A stretch of 64,000 nt of DNA. Source: Pelecanus crispus (Eukaryota > Chordata > Aves > Pelecaniformes > Pelecanidae). Under the pieces are notes generated by a model. It had not been told where the DNA came from. It saw nothing but the letters and a program-made list of their open reading frames with translations, and did not search any database. A program made the position numbers and the translations under genes. Each line of letters starts with the position of its first letter. The stretch's first letter is position 1. Location: contig NC_134660.1 of assembly GCF_030463565.1 (NCBI RefSeq), positions 2,803,501-2,867,500 on the forward strand, written 5' to 3'. This document shows, in pieces, positions 29,791-41,763 of the stretch.

Positions 29791-30158
29791 AGTCAAGAAA
29801 ACTGGAAAATGAAGTTAGAATAGCAAAATTATTTTCTCTATTAATTACTAAAAATTATAAAAAAGCGTATCTAATTAAATGCCTAAAGTGTGCACCATAT
29901 TTCTAATTATTGAACAAAGAATTGATGATATATTTAAAGAGCACCATGAAAATAATACAGGTAATACCAATAGACTGAAGCAGAAAATATATTGCATGAC
30001 TGCTAAGAATGAAAATGCAGGCTTTGTTTTATGTAAAAGAATCTTAGTAAAAAGCCAATCTATTTTTATCACTTCATACAAAAGAACAAAACTATTTTTC
30101 TATTCTGGCTTTGATAAAACATGGAGTGAATGGATCCTTTGCAGTATCAGATTGTGCC

Positions 30159-33100
30159 TTATATCTTCTCTTCAACTTCCTTGACATGGGATGCAACAAC
30201 TTTTCCATCTACCACTTCTTCGACAATTGTCTTGATCTTTCTAGTTTTGGTAGGATCTAAACATCATAAACAAAAGAAATATTTATCAAAGTGTTAAAAA
30301 TTATAAACCAGAGCAGCATGCATACATGAACAGTTACATCCTTTTCCTTTCAAACTGGCTTCTTGTTATAATGAACTCTATGATGTAGTTAAACAGAATA
30401 GCATGTATTATTTTATTTATAAGAATGACTTTAGAAACAAAATTTTATGCAATCAAGTTCTACCTACCCTGAGAAGAATCCAGTGATTGTGTTTGTGATT
30501 TGGACCCTGTCAAGGATGAGCTTTCAAATGTAACTCCCTGTCCTGCGCTCCTACAAGTGAATCAGAGACACGCAATATTGCAGGATCAGAAGACATTCCC
30601 TTTTTATGGTGGCATTGATAGATTATTTTAAATACTGAGCAAATGGTTCATTCTCCTCAGTTAGAGTATATCTGTATTATTTAAGAATCATTGTATCTGC
30701 CTTACTTTTCGTGAATGTACCACTTGTTTTTACCTCTTTTTTCCTGGAAAGGATATTGCTACAGAAAATAAAACAAAGGAGATATTTTATGTAAATTAGT
30801 TACTTACACAAACTCGCCATCCAGCAAGCGACGATAGGTTTCAATCTCCATTTCCAGGCGAGTCTTGATGTCTAGAAGTTGCTGATACTCTGCATTCTGG
30901 CGCTCCATATCAGCCCTGACCTGAAACAGCTGAGACTCCAGATTCCCAATCTGAAGTTGCATTTGTGAAAGCTGAGTACAGTAACCTCCTTCCGTTTCTG
31001 CTAAAGTGTCTTCAAGGGATTTTTTCTGTGTAAGAAGGATAATAATCTCTATTGAGGAAAAAAAATTCTTTACAAAGACAAAACCAACTGAAATAGTTTA
31101 ATGGGAATAAGTATAACCCCATTACTTAGAGATTTTTTTTTTCTTGAAATACCAGTTTGAAAACTGGCCTTTGCTGCTTCACTGAATGTGAACATAAAAG
31201 TTGATCTGCTTTATAACATGCTACTTCCAATCCAATTATATACATTACTGCTATTTAGGAACTAAAAGAGTGCAGGCTTTAATAGGAAATAAATGCAAAT
31301 CTTAAATCCTGTAGAACAGTATAAGATCTGACAACACTTTTGAAGTTGGAAAATTTACTCTGACTAGTTAGCAGCTTCCTTAGAACATACCATGGCAAGC
31401 TGAGATTGTAGTTCAATTTCCAGGCTCTGGAGAGTCCGTTTTAAATCGGTGATCTCACTCTTTCCTGACTGAAGCTGCTCAGTATTGGTGGAGATTTCCC
31501 TTTTCAGCTCCCCACTCTGAAATGACAAGGAAGAACAGAGTGTAATTTTACTGTTCCAAATACTTAACTCATCCTTACACGCATTTCGCTGAATTTGCTA
31601 TCTCTGGTTGTTACTTTTTCATTGAACCATGCTTCAGCCTCTTTACGATTTTGCTCAGCAATGACTTCGTACTGTCCCCTCATGTCATTCAAAAGCTTGG
31701 TCAGGTCAGTTCCTGGAGCAGCATCCATTTCAACGCTGACTTGGCCCAGTGAACTGCTTCGGATTCCCTGAAGCTCCTGGAGAGATATAAAATAAAGAAA
31801 AGTTTCTGTTAATAAAAGGCAAAATAGTTCTACCAAAAATATATGTAAAGAAACGCATGTGATATAAATTCTGTTTCAGCAGGAATCCATAGCTTGTGTA
31901 TTTCTTTCACTCTTTCACTCTTTCACTTAGTAAACTCAAAAAAGAACAGCAAACAAAACAAATAATGAAACCAAGTAACTTTCACTGGCATAAATAAGGG
32001 AATAATTTGATGTTTCACAATTCTATCTGCCTTGTTATGAATTCACAAAGGAAAAAAAAAAAAGTACCTCTTCATGATTCTTCTTGAGATAAGCCAGTTC
32101 TTCATTCAGGCTTTCAATCTGCATCTCCAAATCGGCTCTTGCCAAGGTCAGCTCATCAAGAACTCTGCGCAGACCATTGATGTCAGCTTCCACACTCTGG
32201 TGAAGAGCCACTTCATTCTCATATCTGTAAATAAAGTAATTAAATATGATTTTTTATGTGGCTGACGAGGTCAAATACAAACTATTACTACATACTTATA
32301 TAGCTTTTAATATGAAATCTTAATGCACATAATTATTTTAATATTGTTTAATAATTTCTTTCCTTAAAATATAAGTAAGAATTTTTGTGATATTAAGATA
32401 TACTTACTTCAGTCTGAAATCATCAGCAGCCAGTCTGGCATTATCGACCTGCAGAATGATTCTTGCATTGTCGATAGTCGCATTAATGATCTGGAATACA
32501 AACAATGTTCAGAGAATGATTTTATAGCCCAATGGCTTTGCAGCTCCATATAGCTATTTACATAACTGTAATCCGAAATACCATTGTAATATTAAATGTA
32601 GTTTGTTAGACTCTTGTATCATTTACTATGAAAAGATACAGGACAGATTTTCAGCTTCTGCAAATCAGCATGCTTCACTTAATGGTAGAATACCGGCTCG
32701 CATTGTATGACTAGATAGTTTATAATCTCTGAAGACCTTGCCAGGTAGTCTGTCTATTTCAGGAATTGAATCTGTGATGTAAGAAATATGAAACTTACTA
32801 AAATTTAACCTTTGTAATCTACAAGACTTTGTAGAACTGGATTCCATCACTGCCTTCTCCTTTATTGAAATTAGACCGAGTCACGCAGCATTGTGTGCTA
32901 TAGCTACAGAACTGCCGTTAATATACAAGAAAAAGACAACAGGTGATACCAGTGCAATGTGACAGACATTATTACAAGCGTCGGTACTGTAGAATAAATT
33001 TGCTTTTGGTTTCTGAAAGGAATTTGTTATTTTTATCCAAAACATTATTAGGTGAATTACAAAGGTAAAGATACGTTAAGTACATTGCTTTGCTACCTTG

Positions 33101-33741
33101 TTTCGAAGATCTTCAATTACAGGATAATATTTACTGTAGTCACTTCCAGATGCAGGGATAGCAGTGCCAGGGCCGTTTTTCTCATACCATTCGCGGATTT
33201 TGCTCTCCAACTCAGTATTGGCATCCTCCAGAGATCGTACTTTGTCCAGATAAGCAGCCAGACGGTCATTGAGGTTCTGCATAGTTTCTTTTTTTGAGCC
33301 AGAAAGAAGGCCACCATCCCCAGCACCAGCACTGCCGAAACCACCTCCAAAACCAGATCCTGAGCCACTACCAAAGCCACCTCCAAAACCAGTGCCTGAG
33401 CTGCTGCCAAAAGCACTTCCTAAACCTCCACCAAAAGCACTGCCTAAGCCACTTCCGTAGCTACCACCTAACCCACTACCAAAGCCTCCACCAAAGCCAC
33501 TACTTAAGCTACTCCCAAAGCCTCCACCTGCGCTACTCCCAAAACCCCCACTGAAGCCAGAGCCAGAACCAAGCACAGAAGTAGCGCCAAAACCTCCGCC
33601 AGATCCACCACCAAACCCAAGTCCACCGCCACCAAAGCCTCCTCCGCTGCTGGAACTAGACATTCTCAGAGATCCCCCGCCAAATCCACTCCGAGAAGTG
33701 AATTGCCGGGATCCACCACTCATGTGCACAGGAAAGGCCAT
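30159..33741 (-). CDS. KRT12: KRT12, type I keratin with Gly/Ser/Phe-rich head
   Basis: Type I (acidic) keratin that pairs with a type II keratin in cytoplasmic filaments of epithelia (corneal epithelium in mammals). Exons: 33097-33741, 32408-32490, 32068-32224, 31615-31776, 31391-31516, 30808-31025, 30468-30550, 30159-30256; 523 residues. The head (1-151) is a run of GFGGG/GSGSGFG repeats. The rod begins [20 protein letters not shown] and ends [12 protein letters not shown] (about 461). The tail holds [12 protein letters not shown] followed by [19 protein letters not shown], very like mammalian KRT12 ([25 protein letters not shown]). Position just before KRT20 also fits. Start: ACCATGG context at 33741, 46 bases from the expected cap site. 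Exon 6 is 218 bp, one codon shorter than usual. The exon 4 donor at 31614 (AAA/GTAACA) is weak, and a stronger in-frame donor lies 36 bases on. The glycine-rich head resembles KRT10, the main alternative name, but the tail argues for KRT12. Confidence 0.87.
33300..33690 (-). repeat. KRT12: Gly/Ser/Phe-coding tandem repeats in the KRT12 head
   Basis: Imperfect repeats of 12-24 bp encoding [16 protein letters not shown] and related units fill most of the head-coding part of exon 1. Such blocks form flexible glycine loops in epidermal-type keratins and often vary in length between alleles and species. The apparent antisense frames here are proline/histidine-rich shadows. Confidence 0.8.
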
Positions 33742-33813
33742 GGTGCTCAAGGTGCCCTGATCTGTTATGTGAAGCGTACAACACAGAGCAAGGCAGATCA
33801 GAAAACAGTTTAA

Positions 33814-33823
33814 CCTTTATATA
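33814..33823 (-). promoter_or_regulatory. KRT12: KRT12 TATA box
   Basis: TATATAAAGG on the minus strand, 73-82 bases upstream of the KRT12 start codon, predicts a cap site near 33,785-33,792 and a 5' UTR of about 45-50 bases. Confidence 0.8.
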
Positions 33824-36054
33824 GGGAAGGCAGCGGGTGTTTCAATAGCAGTCCCCACCCCCTAGGAAGATCTTTAATTCTTTCTCTCTCTCTCTTGTTT
33901 GGAGGGGAAGTCAGTTTAGCATGTCCTGACCGAACTAAATGATATGTGCCAATCTAAATTGCTAATGGGACTGGAAATCTGGTGCCCTCCAGGTATTTGC
34001 TGTATGAGGGGAAATGGGTGGAGTAGAGCTAAGACATCACAATTATGTTTTGCCATGTGCAGTGGAGCACAAAAATTTCTTTTCGCATTTAAATCCCTCC
34101 TAAATAATTTTTTTGTCATTACATATTCATTGCTTTCTTGGTTTGGGGCTATTATTATAGAAGTATGCTTAAGTCAGGGGAGTGATTCCTTTCATATCAT
34201 ACTTCCCAGTGTTCATGTCAAAAATATGTTTCTTTTCATAATACTTTTCTGGCATAAACCTCTGCCAGATTAGTGCTCCTTGTATGTTTAATAAGAAGTA
34301 AGAAAAGTGATCAACAGAAGTGTATGAAGAGGCATATGGACATTCAGTGATCTGCAGGTTGATCATTCATAAGAAAACATAAATGTACTTGATTATACTG
34401 AATATAATTTGTAATTGTGTTTTCTGCCCTAAACCTTTCATCATTGAAATATTTGTGATATGCATAGCCTATACCAACAGTTTATACTTTTGAGCTGAAA
34501 ACTGACCATAGTTTCTTCTAAATAGTTTGCTATTATCTCAAAATAAGGATAATGATTTCTGTATTTTGTGTTTTCTATAATATAAATCTAAAGATCAAAT
34601 ATAGCTCTTCTGGTTGCAGGTTTAGACATGGAAGTCCTTCAAAACCAATATACTTTTCTTTTGAAGTTAGTTTGGTGAACAGAAAATTGTTTTTTCTTTG
34701 TCCTGGCTTAATTATATCATTGGATTTGTCAACTGAAATGTATTCATTTTTAATTTATCTGCATCCAGGAGCATGGATGCTTTTTTGGGCAGAAATGTAT
34801 TATAAGCAGTAGATCAAAGGTTCAGGTAAATCATTTCATTTATGTAGAAATGAATTGATAGCCTGGTATCAGTGAGTCATGATAGTGAAAGCAAAGGATT
34901 ATTTTCTTTGGCAGCTGTTTAGGTACGGTAAATAACACACTGGGCAGGTGAGATTTCAAAAGGAAGAGGTTTTTGTGTTTATGTTGTCAAGAGGAAAACA
35001 TAAAGTCCCTGTACTGAAGACCTGGGTGTGGCATAGGAAACTTACACTGTGTGGGAAAGGGTACGTGCAGTTATCGGCAGAGAAAGGTTTAATAGAGGCG
35101 GTGCTCTTTTTATTTCCGAACTGAAAGGCAAAATATATTCTTATTGATAAGATATCTTTGCTTGCTATAGTCCCTGGTGATATAAACATTCACAGAGAGT
35201 GAAAAATAATAAATAGGCTTCTTCAATTTCTTTATTCATTTTAATTTACTATGAAATGCAAATTGACACTTCTTATTTATTTGAAAATCATTTTTTACTG
35301 AAGTAAAGCTGCATTACCTTTGAATGGTAGTTTAAGTTCAGAAGAGGTGCACTGAATCAACATTTGAATGCCTTTTTAAAACCAAATCTACTCTAAATGT
35401 GCTAGTACATAAAAGCAAAAAATAGATTGCTAAACTTTGCTGGGATTGCTGGGTTGCAATTAAACTAACCTGTTTGATAGAGAGTGTATCATTTGTATCT
35501 GGTAAATTCTTTTCTGTAAAGTTTTGATAAGGTGTCCATCAAGGTTTCAGAAATAGCATCTCTCTTCTAAAAACTTTTCATTTATTAGTATGCTGAAAGT
35601 GTGAGAAAACTTAAGGCACCAGATGTTGAAGTGAACTGTCTGGAAAAAATGAAGAAAAAATTCTCATAGTGCTTTCAGAAGAGTCCATTTCTATGCAGAG
35701 CCTGTTAAGCACATGAGCAAATTTTGTCCCGTGTCTTCATCTAATGACTTTCACCAGCTTAGTGCTTTGAAACTTCAACAGTAAACATTGCTTCAGTATT
35801 TTTTCCAAATTTAATTTAGATATTTTAAAAGCTATGGTAAATTCATGCTATAAGTCATTTGACTTTCTAAATTTTACTGAGGAAGGTTTTTAATGTAATT
35901 TTAAGACTTTGATGTAAGTAAAAATGAATACTTCAGTTTTTCTCTGTCTTGGAAACAGTTATGCATTTATAACAGGGTGATTTGGGTTTTTTCATCAAGG
36001 CATTTAGTCACTATGTAAGTAAACCCAAAATCCTGTACTTTGAAATTACCGATT
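33824..36054. other. Spacer between KRT12 promoter and KRT20 3' end
   Basis: About 2.2 kb, AT-rich, with no coding signature. It would contain upstream control elements of KRT12, but none can be named with confidence. Confidence 0.5.
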
Positions 36055-36060
36055 TTTATT
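36055..36060 (-). terminator. KRT20: Poly(A) signal of KRT20
   Basis: AATAAA on the minus strand 184 bases after the KRT20 stop codon, the first such signal downstream. Confidence 0.6.
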
Positions 36061-36072
36061 AACACCCCCCCA

Positions 36073-36089
36073 ACACACACACACACACA
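36073..36089. repeat. (AC)n microsatellite in KRT20 3' UTR
   Basis: Short run of AC dinucleotides preceded by a C tract, between the KRT20 stop codon and its likely poly(A) signal. Confidence 0.85.
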
Positions 36090-36243
36090 GAGACAAAGAT
36101 TGTTTGAGATTTGATAGTTTGGCATATTTTAACCCTTCTGGGTTTTAGGCAGAATTAGACTGGATTCTTTATGAAGTTTAATCTTTTAGTTTTGGCATCA
36201 GCTCCAAGAAGCTCAGAGGCTGTCTCTTCTCTGCTGGTGCCAT

Positions 36244-39200
36244 TTACAGCTTCTCTTCAATCTCTTTGACCTCAGAGGAGACAACCTTGCCATCAACCAC
36301 CTCTTCAACAATTGTCTTGATCTTCTTAATTTTACTTGATTCTGGTAATGAAATTGAACAGAGAATTAATTAAATGCAATGAATATTGACAGAATAATAT
36401 TACCATAATACTAGCAGCAATTCCACCAATGAGAACATAGATAAAGGCATCTTTTCAATGCATAGTTACTGTGAAGTAAAGTTTTGGGGTGTGGAGGATA
36501 TGGTTTCTCTTCCTTTGAACATCCTGTGTGTTACCCGTAATACTATAGACATTGTGTTGAATAACTCTCTATCCCTTCAGATAGTTTTGCTTCAGTTTAG
36601 CACAAACGTCTAGACCTAAAACCTGGGAGTAATTTTCACTGAAATGGATATTTTTGCTATTAAACTAGGTACTTCATTTAGGAGCCTAGTCTCTCTGTGT
36701 AATCACCGGAGAGAAGCAGATGCCTCTGAAGTCCTCCAGAGGGTAATTCGATAATTCTCTGTCATTCTCGTGGCTCTTCAAGGAGTCTGTGGTTTTACTT
36801 TGGGCACTTGAATTATATACATAAAGCCAGGTTTTGTGTAATCCCTATAGGTTATCTATTCACACAGTCGCTTGCTTGATGTAAGATTCTGCTGGTTGAT
36901 TATTTGCTCTGAAACGGTGTTGGTTTATATCAGGCTACTTAGTTCCATAACATTTCAACAGGCAACCATCAAAAAACAAGGAAGTTGGTATGACATACCT
37001 TTTTCAGGCTCTGCTGGAGGTACATCCACTTGGAAATGTCTGTTCAAAATATAAATTAAAAAAATATAAATATATGGTGGCTAACATATTGAAGAAACAT
37101 CCTTGTACATTTCCTGTATATTTAATCAAGACAAGGTAATGCCCTTTCATCAAGACATTTAACCAGGTATTTAAATGAGTTTTCTCTGTTAAAGTAAAAC
37201 TTGCTATAGGTGAAATTAATCTGCAGACTCATTTCTGCAATGCTACGACTTCAGCTCAGGCAGATCTGCCCGGTCTAGTTCCTGAGCTAGAACAGCTGAA
37301 CAGGTAGAATCTTGGGGGGAATTACCACTTCTGCTTGCCCCATGTTCACAGATGTCTGCTTTTTTCACTACAGAATATGGGATACTGGACTATCTGACCA
37401 TTTAGTGTCAGCTCACTTGCTCCTCTTCAAATTTTTAAGTAGCTTGGCTACTAGTGACAGAGGTAGAGCAGAGCATAATCCAGTGCAGGCTGCAAAACTT
37501 GCCATGGACTGCAAGAGAAGGTCAGTGTGCTCTTGCCAAGTGCCTGCTCTAGTGTGACTAGGTGCTGTGGTGTCTGAACCAGGTTAAAAAAAATCTAGCC
37601 CAGGCCTCCAGAAGCTACAGTCATTACAGTTATGGACAAGTCGATCCAAAATTGAATTACTGATGCTTATAGAGTGTGAACATTTATGCAGCTACTCAGC
37701 TCACGAAGAGTAACAGTACATACCTATGCAGAGGCTGAGAGAGACAAACTCAACCAACTTCCACAGCAGCTTCTGAAACTGAGCACGAACTGCACCCTGC
37801 TCTGAATCTACAGTTGAGAACTGGGCAACAGACTTTCCCCCACAAACCAGTTGGAAAGTGGCAGATTTTACACTTTCACCCTCTGTGGATATAGACAGTA
37901 TTTGCAATGTTGTTTGCTGTCGTACGAAAGTAAACCAACAAGCACAGTGCGTGTATGTCCTCACCCGCTGTCCTCTCCTTCCAGCAGACGGCGGTATGTG
38001 GCGATCTCCGTTTCCAGGCGAGTCTTGATATCCAGCAATATACTGTATTCGTTACTCTGACCCTCCAGGTCAGCTCGGCGTTGCCTCAGTTGAGCCTCTA
38101 AATTAGCAACTGTTCCCTGTATTTGCTGTAGCTGATAATTATAAAGTGCTTCGGTTTCAAGCAGCGTGTGTTCTAAAGACTTTTTCTAGAGCCGATCAAA
38201 AGAACAGAGATGTATTATTCAAGAGAATATATTTTTGAGTTAAAATAACTTTTTGACTGAAAAGCCTCTCAGTTTCTATATTTATCCATGTAACTGTCTA
38301 CTAAACACAGTCCTTATTTCAAGTACTCTTTATTATTTACCATGTTAAGCTGGGACTGTAATTCTAGCTCCAGGCCCTGAGAGCTATGTCTCCGGTCAGT
38401 GAGCTCTTTTCTCTGGGCTTGCAGCTCTTCAGTGCTGATCGCTACTTCCTGGTTCAGTTGTTCTGTCTGAAATACAAAAACGGAGGGACTGTAAGCTGCA
38501 ACTAGACATGACTGAGGTTCTTGCTGATGTTTAAGTAATTGACCTTACCTGCTTTTCAAATTGTTCTTTGGCTTCTTGACGGTTCTTTTCTGCCATTTCT
38601 TCGTATTGCTTTCTCATGTTTTCCATAACAATTGCAAGATCAATACTTGGAGCAGCATCCATCTCTACGTTAACTGAGCCGCTCACCTGCTTGCGCCATC
38701 TGTCAACATCCTACAGCAACGAGGATTGTATTAGCATCAGCTATAGGGAACTTTCAATCCTGAATATTGGAAGCAAGTTCAAAATCTACAGACATAGAAG
38801 TAATTCTTTAATAGCACCTCAGGGCAAGATAACTTAATCACCTTGTAAATACTGTTTAGTGCACCTCATGTTGAACTTGATGATCTTAAAGTCTTTTCCA
38901 ACCTAAATGATTCTATGATTTTATGATTCCATGTTAGAACTTTTTACTTATTTTGTAGCAATAAATGCTGTATCCTAGGGAAGCCTCTTATAAAAAGATG
39001 ACTTCCTCAGGACCAGATCTATGGAATGAGTGTAGAAGTCGTGGTTCCCATTTGTATACTTTTGTGGGGTAGCAAATCCTAAACCACAAATTACTCTTAA
39101 AGAAAACCTTCACTCTTAGTTTCTGGAGCTGTTCAGCCTTTGATGCCTAATAGCTTGGATATCAGTTAGTGCTGCACGCAGTTATACTGCTTCCAGAAAT

Positions 39201-41671
39201 GATACAAATGCTTCAGTCCTGCATAGCACAGTTTTAAGTGTGTGGCTAGGCTGGCTGTTTTTCTAGGTTGAATCTTTCTAATACAGTGCTTAAAGAACAT
39301 ATTTTCTGCACTGTGACAAGGAATTTACACTTTTGAAGTTGATAGTATGCCACTAAGAGGAAAGCTTGGGCATATGCCATAATTGAGATTTTGTTACCAT
39401 TTAACAGTCATTTTGAATTTAGGATTTCAGTTTGTGTCTTTACTTGAAAAGGGGAAATAAACAGTGGTTGTCTAACATTCTTAGCTTTGTAGGTCTTTGA
39501 AACTATAAATGTAACGCTAAGGGTGAGGTTCAGTTTGAGCTTAGACTCTTAGGAGATACCCAGTACACATATCTGACTTGTAGGTATCGCTGCATGAGCC
39601 AGAGCTGCTGTTACAACCCGTAGAGACCAGAGAGTGTCCCAGCTGACCAGGCAATAGGTGTTTGCTCTACAGCGAGATGAATCACTCTCTAGGCTATGTC
39701 TGTTTTATTGACTGTCTCTCAGTTGATTAGAATAGAACCGTAGGCGCATTCACGTAGATAATATATGAATAGGTACGTAAATTTTGCTGTGCTAATCTGG
39801 AGCTGAATCCCACCATAAGTGTAATATTCTTTCAGATTAACCGTGAAGATTTCATTATTCGTAGTGAGACTGAGTTTATGTATGCCACTTTAAGAAAATC
39901 TCTCCCTGACAGTGCTCGCTTCTCTCACCTCCTCATGTTTCTTTTTAAGAAAAGCTTGTTCTTCATTCACACTTTCGATCTGTGACTCTAAATCAGCTTT
40001 TGTCAAAGTCAAGTCATCACGAACTTGGAGCAGGCCATTAATGTCATTCTCAACACTTTGCCTGAGCAGGTATTCACTCTCATACCTGTAAAATAAGGCT
40101 TGTTTTGTCATTATGAAAATGCAACTGTTTGATGTAAATGTTAGAATCGGTAACTACTACAGCTTTAGTTGTAAAATTTTTCTTTTTATTTAACTTTGCA
40201 TTAAAAGATGTTTACTTCTCAGCTTTGATACTGATGACTAGAAGCTTTCATGAATAAGAGGAACATGAAAGAATTTATGAAATGATCATGGAACTTACTT
40301 CAGTCTAAAATCATCAGCAGCCAGTTTGGCATTGTCAATCTGCAGGACAAGCCTTGCATTTTCCAGCTGTGCAGCACCAATCTAAAAAGGAATGGTTGAC
40401 GGGTTCAGTCCTTGCTCACTGCAGGGGGGTTGGGCTAGATGATCTCTCAAGGTCCCTTCCAACCCAAAGCATTCTATGATTCTGTGATTCTAAAAGTGAT
40501 GAATCTTTGCACACAAATGCACACTTGATCCATTCCTGGAAGTTAATACTGCATGTGAGCTTCATCTTGCTTAACTTTAGCTGTCTACTAGTCATCTAGG
40601 TTTAAGCTAAGTTCCCTTTGAAGTGCATAGAAGGAATTAGGATCTTTCCAGAGGTAAATTATCCTGTCATAAAATAGGTATATAAAATAGTTGGGATGAA
40701 CTGCTCTCTGGAAAGGATCTGCTTTTGAAGGATGGGAAATAGAACTGGTGAAAAGTAAGAGGGGAAAGGTTTAAGGAAGTTCACTGGAAACATAATTTGA
40801 GAAATTTGTCAGCTGATTGCTGTGGGAATATTTTATTGTTTATAGTGGTAATTTACTATTTCAAGTAGTGATTATTATTTTTTCTGAGCATTTGGCAGTC
40901 TGTTCTAAAAAAAACATTTTGAAATCCACAGATGCTAAACTATATTTAAATATGTAAATTACCATCAGTATTTTCACTAATTAAAACTACCTAAGGCAAA
41001 TAGAATAGAATTAATGAATTTTGATTCAAAGATTTTTCATGTATGAGATTACTCACATCTGCAGACATATATCTAGTATTACAAATTATGTAAAATGTCA
41101 CTAATTTGTATCTGATCAAAATAAAGCGTTTATTTTTCTTAGCTGAGACAATTGCAATTTGGAAAAGTACATTTTCTGCAATAGATTATTATCTATCTCT
41201 CCGATAATTGCAATTCATATATTTATAGATGGCTATACGATACCTTACCTGATTTTGGAGATCTTCAATTGTTTTAAAGTACGAGCTATAGTCATGCCTT
41301 ACGTCTGTGGTGTTCTTCTCATGCCACTCCTTGATCTGCTTTTCAATCAGGGAGTTTGCCTTTTCCAGAGAACGCACCTTCTCCAGATACAAAGCCAAAC
41401 GGTCGTTTAGATCTTGCATAGCTGATTTTTCGTTGCCACTGAGCAGCACATCATTACGAGTAATACTAAGCTGGAAGTTCCCACCGAAGCCTTGTCCGTA
41501 GTTGGTGCTGGTAGATATGCGGGTGCCATAGCCACCAGCTCCCCCATAGACGCTAGGTGCCTGAATCTTTTGGATGGCCGTTTTCCTGGAGCTTAAACCA
41601 CTGACACTGGGTGCAGCAGGTTGGAAGCGAGTGCTTGTACCCCACCGAGAGCTTTGGCTAGAGAACGCCAT
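36244..41671 (-). CDS. KRT20: KRT20, type I keratin
   Basis: Type I keratin; in mammals it forms filaments in gut, urothelial and Merkel cells. Exons: 41249-41671, 40299-40381, 39929-40085, 38549-38710, 38341-38466, 37965-38185, 36999-37039, 36244-36341; 436 residues (human 424). Exons 2-6 are exactly 83, 157, 162, 126 and 221 bp, the type I standard. The head (1-80) contains [16 protein letters not shown], close to human KRT20 ([16 protein letters not shown]). The rod starts with [20 protein letters not shown], has [16 protein letters not shown], and ends [13 protein letters not shown]. The tail ends [26 protein letters not shown], near-identical to the human KRT20 end. Exon 6 has an unusually poor acceptor tract (GATCGGCTCTAG) but keeps the correct size and phase. 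Two CR1 fragments lie in introns 1 and 3. The head lacks glycine loops, unlike KRT12 next door. Confidence 0.94.
38868..38930 (+). mobile_element. CR1 3'-end fragment in KRT20 intron 3
   Basis: GATGATCTTAAAGTCTTTTC, then CAACCTAAATGATTCTATGA and TTTTATGATT: the CR1 3' terminus with its octamer-type tail, opposite in orientation to the gene. Confidence 0.85.
40408..40492 (+). mobile_element. CR1 3'-end fragment in KRT20 intron 1
   Basis: CAGGGGGGTTGGGCTAGATG, then ATCTCTCAAGGTCCCTTCCA, ACCC and ATTCTATGATTCTGTGATTC: a clear CR1 3' end on the plus strand. It starts only about 25 bases upstream (in gene terms) of the exon 2 acceptor. Confidence 0.9.
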
Positions 41672-41755
41672 TGTGCTCTTTGGCTTCTAAAATGAAACAG
41701 CTAAATCTACACAGACAGAGAGCGCTGAACTGAAGAGCAGTGTGTGCTCTGGAAA

Positions 41756-41763
41756 CCTTTATA
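41756..41763 (-). promoter_or_regulatory. KRT20: KRT20 TATA box
   Basis: TATAAAGG on the minus strand, 85-92 bases upstream of the start codon, places the cap site near 41,725-41,733 and gives a 5' UTR of about 55-60 bases. Confidence 0.75.

Noticed and set aside
33269-33554. Proline/glutamine/histidine-rich open frames on the plus strand
   Set aside because: Antisense shadows of the KRT12 glycine-rich head.
37701-37964. Open frame directly continuing past KRT20 exon 6
   Set aside because: Read-through of intron 6; the conserved 221-bp exon size and the GTGAGG donor define the end at 37965.
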